Shown piece by piece: positions 14,101 to 25,621 of a stretch of 64,000 bases of DNA. Origin of the DNA: Eledone cirrhosa. Taxonomy: Eukaryota; Mollusca; Cephalopoda; Octopoda; Eledonidae. The first letter of the stretch is position 1. Each line of letters begins with the position of its first letter. The notes under the pieces were generated by a model. That model ran no database searches, was not told where the DNA came from, and saw only the letters and a list, made by a program, of their open reading frames with translations. A program made the position numbers and the translations under genes. The stretch is from contig OZ024744.1 of NCBI GenBank assembly GCA_964016885.1, positions 28,406,108 through 28,470,107 on the forward strand, written 5' to 3'.

Positions 14101-17100
14101 ACTGTGGTTGTTGTTCTCGCTGTTATCACTGTTATTGACACTGTTGTTGTTGTCGCTGTTATCACTGTTATTGTCACTGGTGTTGTTGTTGGTGCTGTTA
14201 TCGTCACTGTTGTTGTTTTGTTGTTGTTGTTGTCGTTGTTGTTGTTGTTATCACTGTTATTGTCACTGGTGTTGTTGTTGGCGGTGTTATCGTCACTGTT
14301 GTTGTTTTGTTGTTGTTGTTGTCGTTGTTGTTGTTGTTATCACTGTTATTGTCACTGTTGTCTTTGTTGTTGTTGTCGTTGTCATCACTGTTATTGTCGC
14401 TGTTGTTGTTGTTGTTGTCGCTGTTATTTTCATTGTTGATGTTTTGTTGTTGTTGTTGTTGTCGTCGTTGTCATCACTGTTATTGTCACTGTTGTTGGTG
14501 TCGCTGTTATCACTGTTATTGTCACTGTTGTTCTTGTTGTCGCTGTTATAACTGTTATGGTTACTGTTGTTGTTGTTCTCGCTGTTATCACTGTTATTGT
14601 CACTGTTTTTGTTGTCGCTGTTATCGCTGTTATTGTCATTGTTGTTGTTGTTGTTGTCGCTGTTATCACTGTTATTGTCACTGATGTTGTTGTTCTCGCT
14701 GTTATCACTGTTATTGTCACTGTTGTTGTTTTTGTTGTTCTCGCTGTTATCACTGTTATTGTCATTGCTCTTGTTGTTGTCGCTGTTATCACTGTTATTG
14801 TCACTGTTGTTGTTGTTCTCGCTGTTATTGTCATTGCTGTTGTTGTTGTTGTTGTCGCTGTTATCACTGTTATTGTCACTGTTGTTGTTGTTGTCGCTGT
14901 TATCACTGTTATTGTCATTGCTGTTGTTGTTGTTGTCGCTGTTATCACTGTTATTGTCATTGGTGTTGTTGTTGTTGTCGCTGTTATAACTGTTATTGTC
15001 ATTGCTGTTGTTGTTGTTGTCGCTGTTATCACTGTTATTGTCATTGCTGTTGTTGTCGCTGTTATCACTGTTACTGTCACTGTTCTTGTTGTCGCTGTTA
15101 TCAGTGTTATTGTCACTGTTGTTATTCTCGCTGTTATCACTGCCATTGTCATTGTTGTTGTTGTTGTCGCTGTTATCACTGTTCTTGTCCCTGTTGTTGT
15201 TGTCGCTGTTATAACTGTTATTGTCACTGTTGTTGTTGTTGTTCTCGGTGTTATCACTGTTATTGTCACTGTTGTTGTGTTGTTGTCGCTGTTATAACTG
15301 TTATTGTCAAAGCTGTTGTTGTCGCTGTTATAACTGTTATTGTCACTGTTATTGTTGTAGTCGCTCTTACCACTGTTATTGTCTTTGTTGTTGTTGTTGA
15401 TGTTGTCGCTGTTATAACTGTTATTGTCATTGTTGTTGTTGTCGCTGTTATCACTTATATTGTCATTGTTGGTGTTGTTGTCGCTGTTATAACTGTTATT
15501 GTCACTGATGTTGTTGTTGTAGCTGTTATAACTGTTATTGTCAAAGTTGTTGTTGTTGTCTCTGTTATCACTGTTATTGTCACTGTTGTTGTTGTCGCTG
15601 TTATCACTGTTATTGTCACTGGTGTTGTTGTTGTCGCTGTTTGTGTCACTCTTGTTGTTTTGTTGTTGTTGTCGTCGTTGTCATCACTGTTATTGTCGTT
15701 GTTGTTGTTGTTGTTGTCGTTGTTATCATGCTTATTGTCACTGTTGTTGTTGTTGTGGTTGTTGTTGTTCTTATCACTGTTATTGTCACTGTTGTCTTTG
15801 TTGTTGTCGTTGTCATGACTGTTATTGTCGCTGTTGTTGTTGTTGTCGCTGTTATTGTCACTGTTGTTGTTTTGTTGTTGTTGTTGTCGTCTTTGTCATC
15901 ACTGTTATCGTCGCTGTTGTTGTCGTTGTTGTCCTTGTTATCATGGTTATTGTCACTGTTGTTGTCGCTGTTATCACTGTTATTGTCACTGTTGTTGTTG
16001 TCGCGTTTATAACTGTTATTGTCACTGTTGTTGTTGTTGTCATTGTTATCACTGTTATTGTCACTATTGTTGTTGTCACTGTTATTGTTCTTGTCGCTGT
16101 TACCACTGTTATTTTCATTGTTGTTGTTGTTGTTCTCTCTGTTATCACTGTTATTGTCACTGTTGTTGTGGTTCTCGCTGTTATAACTGTTATTGTGACT
16201 GTTGTTGTTGTCGCTGTTATAACTGTTATTGTCATTGTTGTTGTTGTCGCTGTTAACACTGTTATTGACACTGTTGTTGTTGTTCTCGCTGTTATCACTG
16301 TTATTGCCACTGTTGTTGTTGTTGTCGCTGTTATAACTGTTATTGTCACTGTTTTTGTTGCTGTTGTCGCTGTCATAACTCTTATTGTCACTGTTGTTGT
16401 TGTTGTTGTTGTTGTTGTCGTTGTTATCACTGTTATTGTCATTATTGTTGTTCTCGCTGTTATCACTGGTATTGACACTGTTGTTGTTGTTGTCGCTGTT
16501 ATAACTGTTATTGTCTCTGTTGATGTTGTTGTTGTCGCTGTTATAACTGTTATTGTCACTGTTGCTGTCGCTGTTATAACTCTTATTGTCACTGTTTTTG
16601 TTGTTGTTGTCGTTGTTATCACTGTTATTGTCATTATTGTTGTTGGCGCTGTTATCACTGTTATTGTCATTGTTGTTGTTGTTGTTGTCGCTGTTATCAC
16701 TGTTATTGTCCCTGTTGTCGTTGTCGCTGTTATAACTGTTATTGTCAATATTGCTTTTGTTGTTGTCGCTCTTATCACTCTTATTGTCATTGTTGTTGTT
16801 GTTCTCGCTGCTATCCCTGTTATTGTCATTGTTGTTGTTGTTGTTCTCGCTGTTATCACAGTTATTGTCACTGTTGTTGTGTTGTTCTCGCTGTTATCAC
16901 TGTTATTGTCACTGTTGTTGTTGTTGTTGTCGCTGTTATATCTGTTATTGTCACTGTTGTTGTTGCTGTCGCTGTTATCACTGTTATTGTCATTGTTGTT
17001 GTTGTTGTACTCGCTGTTATCACTGTTATTGTCACTGTTGTTGTTGTCGTTGTTATCACTGTTATTTTCATTGTTGTTTTTGTTGTCACTGTTATAACTG

Positions 17101-19524
17101 TTATTTTCATTGTTGTTGTCGCTGTTATCACTGTTATTGTCATTGTTGTTGTTGTTGTCGCTGTTATCACTGTTATTGTCACTGTTGTTGTTGTTGTCCC
17201 TTTTATCACTGTTATTGTCACTGTTGTTGTTGTTGTCACTGTTATTTATAAATGTTATTGTCACTGTTGTTGTTGTCGCTGTTATAACTGTTATTGTCAC
17301 TGTTGTTGTTGTCGCTGTTATAACTGTTATTGTCACTGTTTTTGTTGTTGTCGCTGTTATAACTGTTATTGTCACTGTTGTTGTTGTTGTTGTCGCTGTT
17401 ATCACTGTTATTGTCACTGTTGTTGTTGTCGTTGTTATCAGTGTTATTGTCATTGTTGTTGTTGTCGCTGTTATAACTGTTATTGTCACTGTTGTTGTTG
17501 TCCCTGTTATAACTGTTATTGTCACTGTTGTTGTTGCTGTTGTAGCTGTCATAACTCTTATTGTCACTGTTGTTGTTGTTGTTGTTGTCGTTATTGTCAC
17601 TGTTATTGCCATTATTGTTGTTCTCGCTGTTATCACTGGTATTGACACTGATGTTGTTGTTGTCGCTGTTATAACTGTTATTGTCACTGTTGTTGTTGTG
17701 GTTCTCGCTGTTATAACTGTTATTGTGACTGTTGTTGTTGTCGCTGTTATAACTGTTATTGTCATTGTTGTTGTTGCTGTCGCTGTTATCACTGTTATTG
17801 TCATTGTTGTTGTTGTTGTCGCTGTTATCACTGTTATTGTCCCTGTTGTTGTTGTCGCTGTTATAACTGTTATTGTCACTGTTGTTGTTGCTGTTGTCGC
17901 TGTCATAACTCTTATTGTCACTGTTGTTGTTGTTGTTGTTGTCGTTGTTATCACTGTTATTGTCATTATCGTTGTTCTCGCTGTTATCGCTGGTATTGAC
18001 ACTGTTGTTGTTGTTGTCGCTGTTATAACTGTTATTGTCTCTGTTGATGTTGTTGTTGTCGCTGTTATAACTGTTATTTTCACTGTTGTTGTTGTTGTCG
18101 CTGTTATAACTCTTATTGTCACTGTTGTTGTTGTTGTTGTTGTCGTTGTTATCACTGTTATTGTCATTATTGTTGTTGGCGCTGTTATCACTGTTATTGT
18201 CATTGTTGTTGTTGTTGTCGCTGTTATCACTGTTATTGTCCCTGTTGTTGTTGTCGCTGTTATAACTGTTATTGTCACTATTGCTTTTGTTGTTGTCGCT
18301 CTTATCACTCTTATTGTCATTGTTGTTGTTGTTCTCGCTGCTATCCCTGTTATTGTTACTGTTGTTGTTGTTGTTCTCGCTGTTATCACAGTTATTGTCA
18401 CTGTTGTTGTGTTGTTCTCGCTGTTATCACTGTTATTGTCACTGTTGTTGTTGTCGCTGTTATATCTGTTATTGTGACTGTTCTTGTTGTTGCTGTCGCT
18501 GTTATCACTGTCATTGTCATTGTTGTTGTTGTTGTACTCGCTGTTATCACTGTTATTGTCACTGTTGTTGTCGATGTTATCACTGTTATTTTCATTGTTG
18601 TTGTTGTTGTCGCTGTTATCACTGTTATTGTCATTGTTGTTGTTGTTGTCACTGTTATCACTGTTATTGTCACTGTTGTTGTTGTCCCTGTTATCACTGT
18701 TATTGTCACTGTTGTTGTTGTTGTCACTGTTATTTATAAATGTTATTGTCACTGTTGTTGTTGTCGCTGTTATAACTGTTATTGTCACTGTTGTTTTTGT
18801 CGCTGTTATAACTGTTATTGTCACTGTTGTTGTTGTTGTCGCTGTTATCACTGTTATTGACACTGTTGTTGTTGTTGTCGCTGTTATCACTGTTATTGTC
18901 ACTGGTGTTGTTGTTGGCGCTGTTATCGTCACCTGTTGTTGTTTTGTTGTTGTTGTTGTCGTCGTTGTCATCACTGTTATTGTCACTGTTGTTGTTGTTG
19001 TTGTCGTTGTTATCATGCTTATTGTCACTGTTGTTGTTGTTATCACTGTTATTGTCACTGTTGTCTTTGTTGTTGTTGTTTTCGTTGTCATCACTGTTAT
19101 TGTCGCTGTTGTTGATGTTGTTGTTGTCGCTGTTATTGTCACTGTTGATGTTTTGTTGTTGTTGTTGTCGTCGTTGTCATCACTGTTATTGTCGCTGTTG
19201 TTGTCGTTGTTGTCGTTGTTATCATGGTTATTGTCACTGTTGTTGTTGTTGTTATCACTGTTATAGTCACTCTTGTTGTTATCGTTGTTATCACTGTTAT
19301 TGTCACTGATGTTGTTTTCGTTGTTATCACTGTTATTGTCACTGTTGTTGTTGTCGTTGTTATCACTGTTATTGTCACTGTTGTTGTTGTTGTTATCACT
19401 GTTATTGTCACTGTTGTTGTTGTCGTTGTTATCAATGTTATTGTTACCTTCGTTGATGTTTTTTTTGTTTTCTTTTGTTAAACACAATAAAAAAAATTGG
19501 ATACTTCAAACTAGTCTTGTGATC

Positions 19525-19647
19525 TACTTGTTGTTGTTATTATTGTTATTGTTGTTGTGCTGTTGTTGTTGCTGTTATTGTTGTGTTGTTGTGTTGTTGT
19601 GTTTTTGTTGTTTTTATTGTTATTGCTGTTGTTGCTGTTGTTGTGTT

Positions 19648-19701
<54 letters not shown>

Positions 19702-19893
19702 ACCGTTCGTAAAGATTCTAATGGTGTTGTTAGTTTTCTTATTGTTACTGTTGTTATCGTCGTTGTTGTTGCAGTTGTTGTTGTTATCGGTGTTATTATT
19801 GTTATTGCTGCTGTTGTTATTGTTGTTGCTTTTGCTGCTGTTGTTGTTATTGCTGTTGTTGTTGCTGCTGTTGTTGCTGAGGCTGTGAACTGC
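19525..19893. repeat. Imperfect (TTG)n/(TTA)n block
   Basis: A looser TTG-rich tract without the 27-nt core of the main satellite, including an uninterrupted (TTG)n run of about 60 bp near 19,641-19,700. The 78 bp separating it from the satellite are T/A-rich and contain AATAAA followed by A residues at about 19,485. Nothing here supports a gene. Confidence 0.8.
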
Positions 19894-20040
19894 CAATATT
19901 TCGTCCAAATCTAACCGAAACGATAAAAGATCATTATCTCATTGATCATTGAATCAAGAGAGAATGTTGAAAGATTGTCTACATAGAATTGGTTAGCAGA
20001 TAGAGAGTTATACCAGGGATGGATGAAATATGGAAACATC
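19894..20040. other. Short unique sequence, no feature seen
   Basis: About 150 bp of ordinary-complexity sequence between two simple repeats. I see no recognisable element or coding signal. Confidence 0.5.
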
Positions 20041-20099
20041 GAATAGGTGTAAACAAATAAAAAAATATATAGAGAGAAAGAAAGATATGTAGAAAGAAA

Positions 20100-20121
20100 G
20101 AAAATAAGAAACAAAGTAAAA

Positions 20122-20169
<48 letters not shown>

Positions 20170-20223
20170 AATAGAGAAAGACAGAAAGAAAAACTGAAAG
20201 TTAGAATGAAAAAAGAAAGAATG

Positions 20224-20303
<80 letters not shown>
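20100..20303. repeat. Purine microsatellites (GAAA)n and (GA)n
   Basis: (GAAA)n occupies about 20,121-20,170 and an almost pure (GA)n tract about 20,230-20,303. One strand is all purine. Serine/leucine open frames on the minus strand are products of the repeat. Confidence 0.9.
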
Positions 20304-20305
<2 letters not shown>

Positions 20306-21010
20306 TGAGAGCGTTTCAATAAAAGGGAAGAGTATTGCCGACGTGGCAGATGGTGGAGGTGAAATTAAGAAGAAAATTGAAAGAAATAAAATAGGACATA
20401 AATAAAGACAGAGAAAAAGAAAGAAGATAGGAAAAGAGAAAGAGTGATAGAAATATGAGTAAGAAAAAGAAGGGGAAAGCTAAAGACAGAACGAGAGAAT
20501 GAGAGACAGTGCAGAGAGTGAAAGATAGAAAAAAATACGTACATTAATAACTGTAGAGTATTCTTGACGATTTCTTTGAGTCGTTTTCGTTGGTAAAAGG
20601 AATTACCAAAATCTCCCGCTTCAAATTAGTTTAAGATATTGCCTTGACCTGGGGGTAAAGTTGGTTTGTCCTCCTATCAGAAGTCACTCGAGAACATTAA
20701 ACAGGACTTATCGATTAGCAAAATGTAAGCGAGACCCAGTGATATTAGCAATTATTGGCAAAATCTTTTGCGCTCTCCTATGTACGTCACCACCAATCTG
20801 CTATCATCATCTCAATTGGGATTCTGCGACAGTTTTTCACCAGGTTGTGCTCTTTATCATTTGGACGAAAATTACCGTCATTTTAGTATTTATTGATAAG
20901 TTGAGGTTTATCGACAAACGCCAATTCTGCTGGAAAAATAGGCTAAAATTTAGTTAATAAGGTAAAAGCTAAGGTCATGCAATTAAACAAACTACGTTGC
21001 TTTAAAGATC
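20304..21010. other. AT-rich intergenic stretch, no gene recognised
   Basis: Purine-rich at first, then ordinary sequence. A 98-codon frame at 20,661-20,957 (+) shows no domain, signal peptide or family I recognise, and nothing around it supports expression. I do not annotate it as a gene. Confidence 0.5.
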
Positions 21011-21016
21011 CCCACT

Positions 21017-21040
21017 CTCTCTCCCCTCTCTATCTCTCTT

Positions 21041-21091
<51 letters not shown>

Positions 21092-21130
21092 GTGAGTGCG
21101 GGTGTGTGTATGTGTGCGTGTATGTGTGTG
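21017..21130. repeat. (CT)n followed by GT-rich tract
   Basis: A (CT)n run of about 70 bp with a few interruptions leads into TGTGTATGTGTGCGTGTATG. Simple repeat. Confidence 0.85.
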
Positions 21131-21219
21131 CAAGTGTTCTGTTTTTTTTAACACGTGTATGTATTTGTTTCTATGATCGTGCGTGAACTAAACGCATAGA
21201 TGCTACACTGCAACTGTGC

Positions 21220-21357
<138 letters not shown>

Positions 21358-21410
21358 TTGCGAGGTTTTTTATATGAAATCGTATGTCGAAACAAATATA
21401 GTTATACTTG

Positions 21411-22663
21411 GGGAGGGTCATATTTGTGTAATATTGGCACAATTAATAACAGAACACACTCACTGTTTGGTTGGTTTTCGCTTCTGTGTCTTTTATATCG
21501 GTTAATTTAATTTATTCGGTGCTCAATGTTACCATTGACTGACCAACGGTAAAAAATACAGATACAATATAGACACAAACACATATATACATAGTCTATC
21601 AAAGTTCTTTCATTGCACATCTGCAACATCGTCAGTGTTGCTATTATGTTTCCTCCCGTTGCATTGTATGTTTACGCCATCTTTATTTAGTCTGTTTATT
21701 TTTGTTTGTCTTCTCTGCGCATGCGTTTGCGTATAGTGTTTTGTTTGATGTGTATTCTTGTTTGCGTGACTGTGTATTGGTTAATGTATTCTATCTTAGT
21801 TTACTAGTGTGTGTTTATATGTGTTTGTTGTTATTGTGCTTGTGTATGTATTTATCTATTTATTTATTTATTTATTTATCTATCTATCTATTTATACTTC
21901 TCTTAGGTCAGTGTTGTTTGTTTGGGTGTTGTTGTTATTCCATTAATTTTTTCTGTTTAGCCTTGGCCTTCTAAGTTCTATTTCGCTGGCCTCTCTGATT
22001 TGCCTATTTCCTGGGTCATTTCTATGTTTAGAAATTATTCTAACTTCTACGTTGTCTATGTTACCGCCGTGTTGTTGTCGGTACTATACGAACATGCCAG
22101 ACAACAACAGAAAAAATGAATGGAATAACAACAACACCCAAACAAACAACACTGACCTAAGAGAAGTATAAATAGATAGATAGATAAATAAATAAATAGA
22201 TAAATACATACACAAGCACAATAACAACAAACACATATAAACACACACTAGTAAACTAAGATAGAATACATTAACCAATACACAGTCACCCAAACAAGAA
22301 CACACATCAAACAAAACACTATACGCAAACGCATGTGCAGAGAAGACAAAAAAATAAACAAATAAATAAATAAATAAACAGACTAAATAAAGATGGCGTA
22401 AACATACAATGCAACGGGAGGAAACATAATAGCAGCACTGACGATGTTGCAGATGTGCAACGAAAGAACTTTGATAGACTATGTATATATGTGTTTGTGT
22501 CTATATTGTATCTGTATTTTTGACCGTTGGTCAGTCAATGGTAACATTGAGCACCGAATAAATTAAATTAACCGATATAAAAGACACAGAAGCGAAAACC
22601 AACCAAACAGTGAGCGTGTTCTGTTATTAATTGTGCCAATATTACACAAATATGACCCTCTCC
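21411..22663. repeat. Large inverted repeat: arms about 550 bp, loop about 150 bp
   Basis: The left arm (21,411-21,957) and right arm (22,105-22,663) are reverse complements with few mismatches by eye. Matching landmarks include GGTCATATTTGTGTAATATT at the left outer end against AATATTACACAAATATGACC on the right, CGATGTTGCAGATGTG against its complement, and a TTTATTTATC tract against GATAAATAAA. The central 147 bp (21,958-22,104) are unpaired. The same hydrophobic peptide can be read from the plus strand in the left arm and the minus strand in the right arm, which independently shows the inversion. No transposase frame is present. It could be a fold-back transposon, two opposed copies of an unknown repeat, or an inverted duplication. 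Confidence 0.92.
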
Positions 22664-22738
22664 AATATATATATATATATATATGAAAATGTTCAAGACC
22701 CCGACGGCAGAGTTCAAGCCGTTTCGACGGCTATATCT

Positions 22739-22790
<52 letters not shown>
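22664..22790. repeat. (AT)n tracts flanking a 55-bp unit with a small hairpin
   Basis: (AT)n at 22,664-22,684 and about 22,741-22,789 flank a short unique insert. The insert contains AGCCGTTTCGACGGCT (22,716-22,731), a perfect 6-bp stem with loop TTCG. I recognise no known element for certain. Confidence 0.7.
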
Positions 22791-22794
<4 letters not shown>

Positions 22795-23110
22795 AAACGA
22801 AAAATCAGTGATACATCTGAACTGAATTTATTGTGCGTTACAATTGTTTCGCCGGCAGACAGCTCGAGACACGATCATTGTGTGGATCTGTCTGATTCTG
22901 GATCTGCAGGTTCGTCGGACACTTCTAATAACTTCGGATCAAATTTTCTCACTGGGGTGTTAGCGTCAAAACACATCCGCTTCGCTCGTCCTGCTATTGG
23001 CTGTTGTTTTCCTATGTCATCATACATTTTTACCAACAGGTACTGTCAAAATTGACCACCAGCTGTCCCTTTTCCTGCCACACTTCAATGAATCCCTGCT
23101 GGGTTTGGTA
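22791..23110. other. Unique sequence, no gene supported
   Basis: Ordinary-complexity sequence with a 74-codon frame (22,831-23,055, +) that shows no recognisable domain. I see no element ends. Confidence 0.4.
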
Positions 23111-23119
23111 GTTCACACG

Positions 23120-23640
23120 TACATGCGCGCACTCACACACATATCTATATATATATATATACACTCACACACACACATACACGCACACAATCATATAAAT
23201 AACAACATCCGTACGCATATACTCCCGCTATACATACGCACCCATAAAACTATAGACATACGCGTCCACAGACGCCTGCCTACATGCCCACGTACATCAA
23301 CTCACACACACGCACACGCACACAGGCGTACACACATGCATACGCACATATCTACTCGTATACGCAAACACGTATAGACATATACATAGACACGCACACG
23401 CACATACACACACGTGTCCATATATACAGGCACAAAACAGACTCGCTTGCAAACACACATATATGTATATATATATATATACATATATATACACACAAAC
23501 AAGCCCTTACCCTACAGTGGGTGCACGAACATACACATACACACACACTGGCTCATAAACACTCTTACAAATATGCGCCTATTACCTACAGGCCCACGCA
23601 CATCTACAAAGATACATACATACATATTGTTGCTGTGGGG
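23120..23640. repeat. CA-rich imperfect microsatellite region
   Basis: Interrupted (CA)n, (TACA)n and (TA)n tracts. The His/Thr frames on the plus strand and Val/Cys frames on the minus strand come from the repeat composition. Confidence 0.8.
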
Positions 23641-23944
23641 GACAGGCAGACAGTCCGGAACGCATGAATGCACGCGACGATTTGACTGGATGTAGGATAG
23701 ACGTTGTTTTGTATATAAACCAATTATATGGCCGATAACGAACCAATGAACGAATAGCGCTGACTACCACGTTGAAGGAATGTGGTAAATATAAGAAGGA
23801 ATTGGGAGGTATTCATACACCATCAGAGACGAGCTTACATATTGAAGCATATATGAGGATCTTTCGAATCCAGAGTTAGTTTCGATGAATAATGGATCGT
23901 GAAACATACGTAATATGTGATTAAATATGTTTTGATACAACACT
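23641..23944. other. Unique sequence, nothing recognised
   Basis: About 300 bp of non-repetitive-looking sequence between CA repeats and the SINE. I see no coding or structural signal. Confidence 0.4.
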
Positions 23945-24196
23945 GATTCTTTGTTCCTTTATTCTGATACTACACACACACATTGATCAACTTTCGTCAA
24001 ATTGGACCAAGGAGACAATGTTTCCATTAGTCTTTCCAATTGCTAATACTATCTATCGGTCGCAACTCCAGGTAGAAGGAGCAACGTGAAATAAAGTGTC
24101 TTGCTCAAGGACATAACGCATCGCCCGGTCCAGAAATTGAACTCACAAGCTCAAGATTGTGAATCCAATTCTCTAACCACTCAGCCACTCGCACAC
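23945..24196 (-). mobile_element. tRNA-derived SINE, minus strand
   Basis: Read on the minus strand from 24,196, the sequence has a perfect RNA polymerase III A box, TGGCTGAGTGG (24,177-24,187), and a near-consensus B box, GTTCAATTTC (24,133-24,142), at normal tRNA spacing. These are followed by a tRNA-unrelated body containing CTTGAGCAAGACACTTTATT. A tRNA head plus such a body is the structure of a tRNA-derived SINE; similar bodies occur widely in marine invertebrates. It is not a functional tRNA, because the 3' half does not close an acceptor stem. The inner 3' end is approximate. Confidence 0.75.
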
Positions 24197-24235
24197 TTTA
24201 GTTCACGTTTCTCCTTCTACCTTCTATATATATAT

Positions 24236-24276
24236 AGGTAGATAGATTTATAGATAGATAGATAAATAGATAGATA
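24236..24276. repeat. (GATA)n tail of LINE copy 1
   Basis: Short, slightly degenerate GATA tract at the 3' end (minus strand) of LINE copy 1. The other minus-strand copies with a 3' end in the window have the same arrangement. Confidence 0.85.
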
Positions 24277-25602
24277 TGTTTCAGGGGCACAAACGAAGGG
24301 GACAAATACAAAGGGGGAAGTTTACATACAATAAAAACGTGTAAAATACTGCACAAATACAATTTAAAAGTTAATCGATTTTTCCCAATAGGGGGAGACA
24401 TTATATATGGGTAACACATACCCCCGAAAAAATGTGCAACCCTCATCTCCAGGAGTACGAAGAGTTTGTACCCCTTTCCTATCCTTCTCTTTTTCCTCAA
24501 CCTACAGGCTGATATAGGGAGAAGGCCCATTCACTCGGGCCATTCTCGCCACTTTCACCCACCTTTCATAAAACTTGCTGGGGTACAACACCTCTCTCTC
24601 CATCCTGATTCTTCTTCTAAAGTGGTATTTGAAAAAACGAATCAGTTGCTCGCCGGAGAGAAAGGTGTCTGACCTCAGCCCTTTCAACCTTGTCCACCAT
24701 ACAACCTCTTTCGCCATAGCTATCACACAAAGGAAAACCGCCTCTCGTTCGTTTTTGAAGGAGGGTGGCGGTTTGATCATGACAATGGACTCGGTGGTCA
24801 ACCGGATTGGTCCCACCCGCGACAATAGTCGTTCTACATAGCCCCACAGGTGGGTAACACCCGGGCAGTGTATGTATGCGTGTGCGACGTTCCTTCGTCT
24901 CGCACGCACCTCGGACAGATCTTTTTCGAAGGGTCCCTGTCCGGGCGCCCATGTCTGTAGAGATTGTCTCGAACTGGTAGAGCTCCTCGGTAGCACTGCC
25001 AGGCCATGGACTTTTGGAAGTTGTCCATCGGTCCCGGACGGAAGGTCCTACCGAACAGACTGGCCAGTTCGTCCTCCTCTACGCCCAGAGTTTCACCGAG
25101 CGTGTCGTCGCACTTGCTGCGGATTAACCCTCTATAGAATGACGAAGTAGAGTCTCCACTGATCGCCGGGTCCGCCTGCCAGAGGACTGTGAGCGTCTGA
25201 GCACATTCGATGTGCCAGTCGCCCATTTTCCTCGGTCTCTGCTTGACACAGGACTGCAGCTCGGTCAGCGAGATGAGTCGTAGGTAGGCTCGCCTCACCG
25301 GTTGTCCGGTGAGGAATTCGTAGAGATACCGCAGCCTGAGGGCGTGTTTGCGCATCGTCAGCCACGGCATCCCCAGCCCTCCGTTGGAAGGGTGTTGGCA
25401 TCAGATGGATCTTCTCACCAAAGGAGCCCGCCTCCCCCAAAGGAATTGGAAGAGCGCGCGCTCCATTTTAGTGAAGGTTTTGGCTGGACAAGGCACGACG
25501 GTCAAGCGGTAGTAGATGACGGACGCTATAAAAGTGTTCGCCACCTCCGCTCGACCTTTCAAGGATAGTTTGCACTCGGCCCACTTCTGGGTGAGTGCAA
25601 AC
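24277..25602 (-). mobile_element. Tx1-like LINE, copy 1 (5'-truncated, subfamily A)
   Basis: Minus-strand LINE fragment: 3' UTR (24,277-24,501) then the C-terminal part of ORF2. It lacks endonuclease, RT core and ORF1. The 5' break is at about 25,602, where LINE sequence stops in ATATATATATG. The 3' UTR closely matches copies 5 and 6, which defines subfamily A. The short 5'-truncated form with a simple-repeat tail is typical of target-primed reverse transcription. Confidence 0.9.
24502..25602 (-). pseudogene. ORF2 C-terminal fragment of LINE copy 1
   Basis: Encodes the region after the RT domain in pieces offset by frameshifts (near 24,890 and 25,375). Landmarks include MPWLTMRKHALRLRYL, SFYRGLIRSK, SMAWQCYRGALPV and the zinc-binding CPRCVRDE, whose His/Cys half follows after the frameshift. 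The end reads WVKVARMARVNGPSPYISL. It resembles the zf-RVT-type C-terminus of Tx1/L1-group ORF2 proteins. It is not functional, since no catalytic domain remains. Confidence 0.85.
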
Positions 25603-25621
25603 AGATATATATATGTAATAT

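Larger units (their letters stand above)
1..19446. repeat. 19.4-kb GT-rich composite satellite array
   Basis: The whole stretch is built from one module: a core close to TCGCTGTTATCACTGTTATTG followed by TCACTG, then two to eight TTG triplets, giving units of about 33-48 bp. The core varies at a few fixed places (ATCACT or ATAACT, TCACTG or TCATTG, TCGCTG or CTCGCTG). Unit lengths are nearly always multiples of three, so five of the six frames stay open for hundreds of codons. The plus strand reads as Val/Ile/Thr, Leu/Ser or Cys/Tyr/His strings; the minus strand reads as Thr/Ile/Val or Asn/Asp/Ser strings. I treat all these frames as repeat artefacts. The array runs off the left edge, so its true length is unknown. 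It ends where the sequence becomes T-rich and then AAACACAATAAAAAAA. Confidence 0.93.

Noticed and set aside
1..19446. Telomeric or centromeric identity of the satellite
   Set aside because: No TTAGGG repeats are present, and nothing in the sequence alone shows a centromeric role.
75..19487. Dozens of long open frames (up to 1,209 codons) on both strands in the first 19.4 kb
   Set aside because: All are low-complexity translations of one triplet-compatible repeat. Five of six frames are open at once, and no domain, start context or composition change supports any one of them.
20661..20957. 98-codon frame with a normal-looking amino acid mix
   Set aside because: No recognisable family, splice or promoter signal. 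Frames of this length occur by chance in this much sequence.
21702..22314. Hydrophobic protein frames (CLLLLCLCMYLSIYLFIYLS type)
   Set aside because: The same peptide occurs on opposite strands of the two arms of the inverted repeat and derives from TTTATTTATC repeats. No gene context.
22831..23055. 74-codon frame
   Set aside because: No domain or supporting context; probably chance.
24177..24187. Functional tRNA gene
   Set aside because: A and B boxes are present, but the 3' half runs into a SINE body and does not form an acceptor stem. The same applies to the SINE at 29,547 and the remnant at 26,920.
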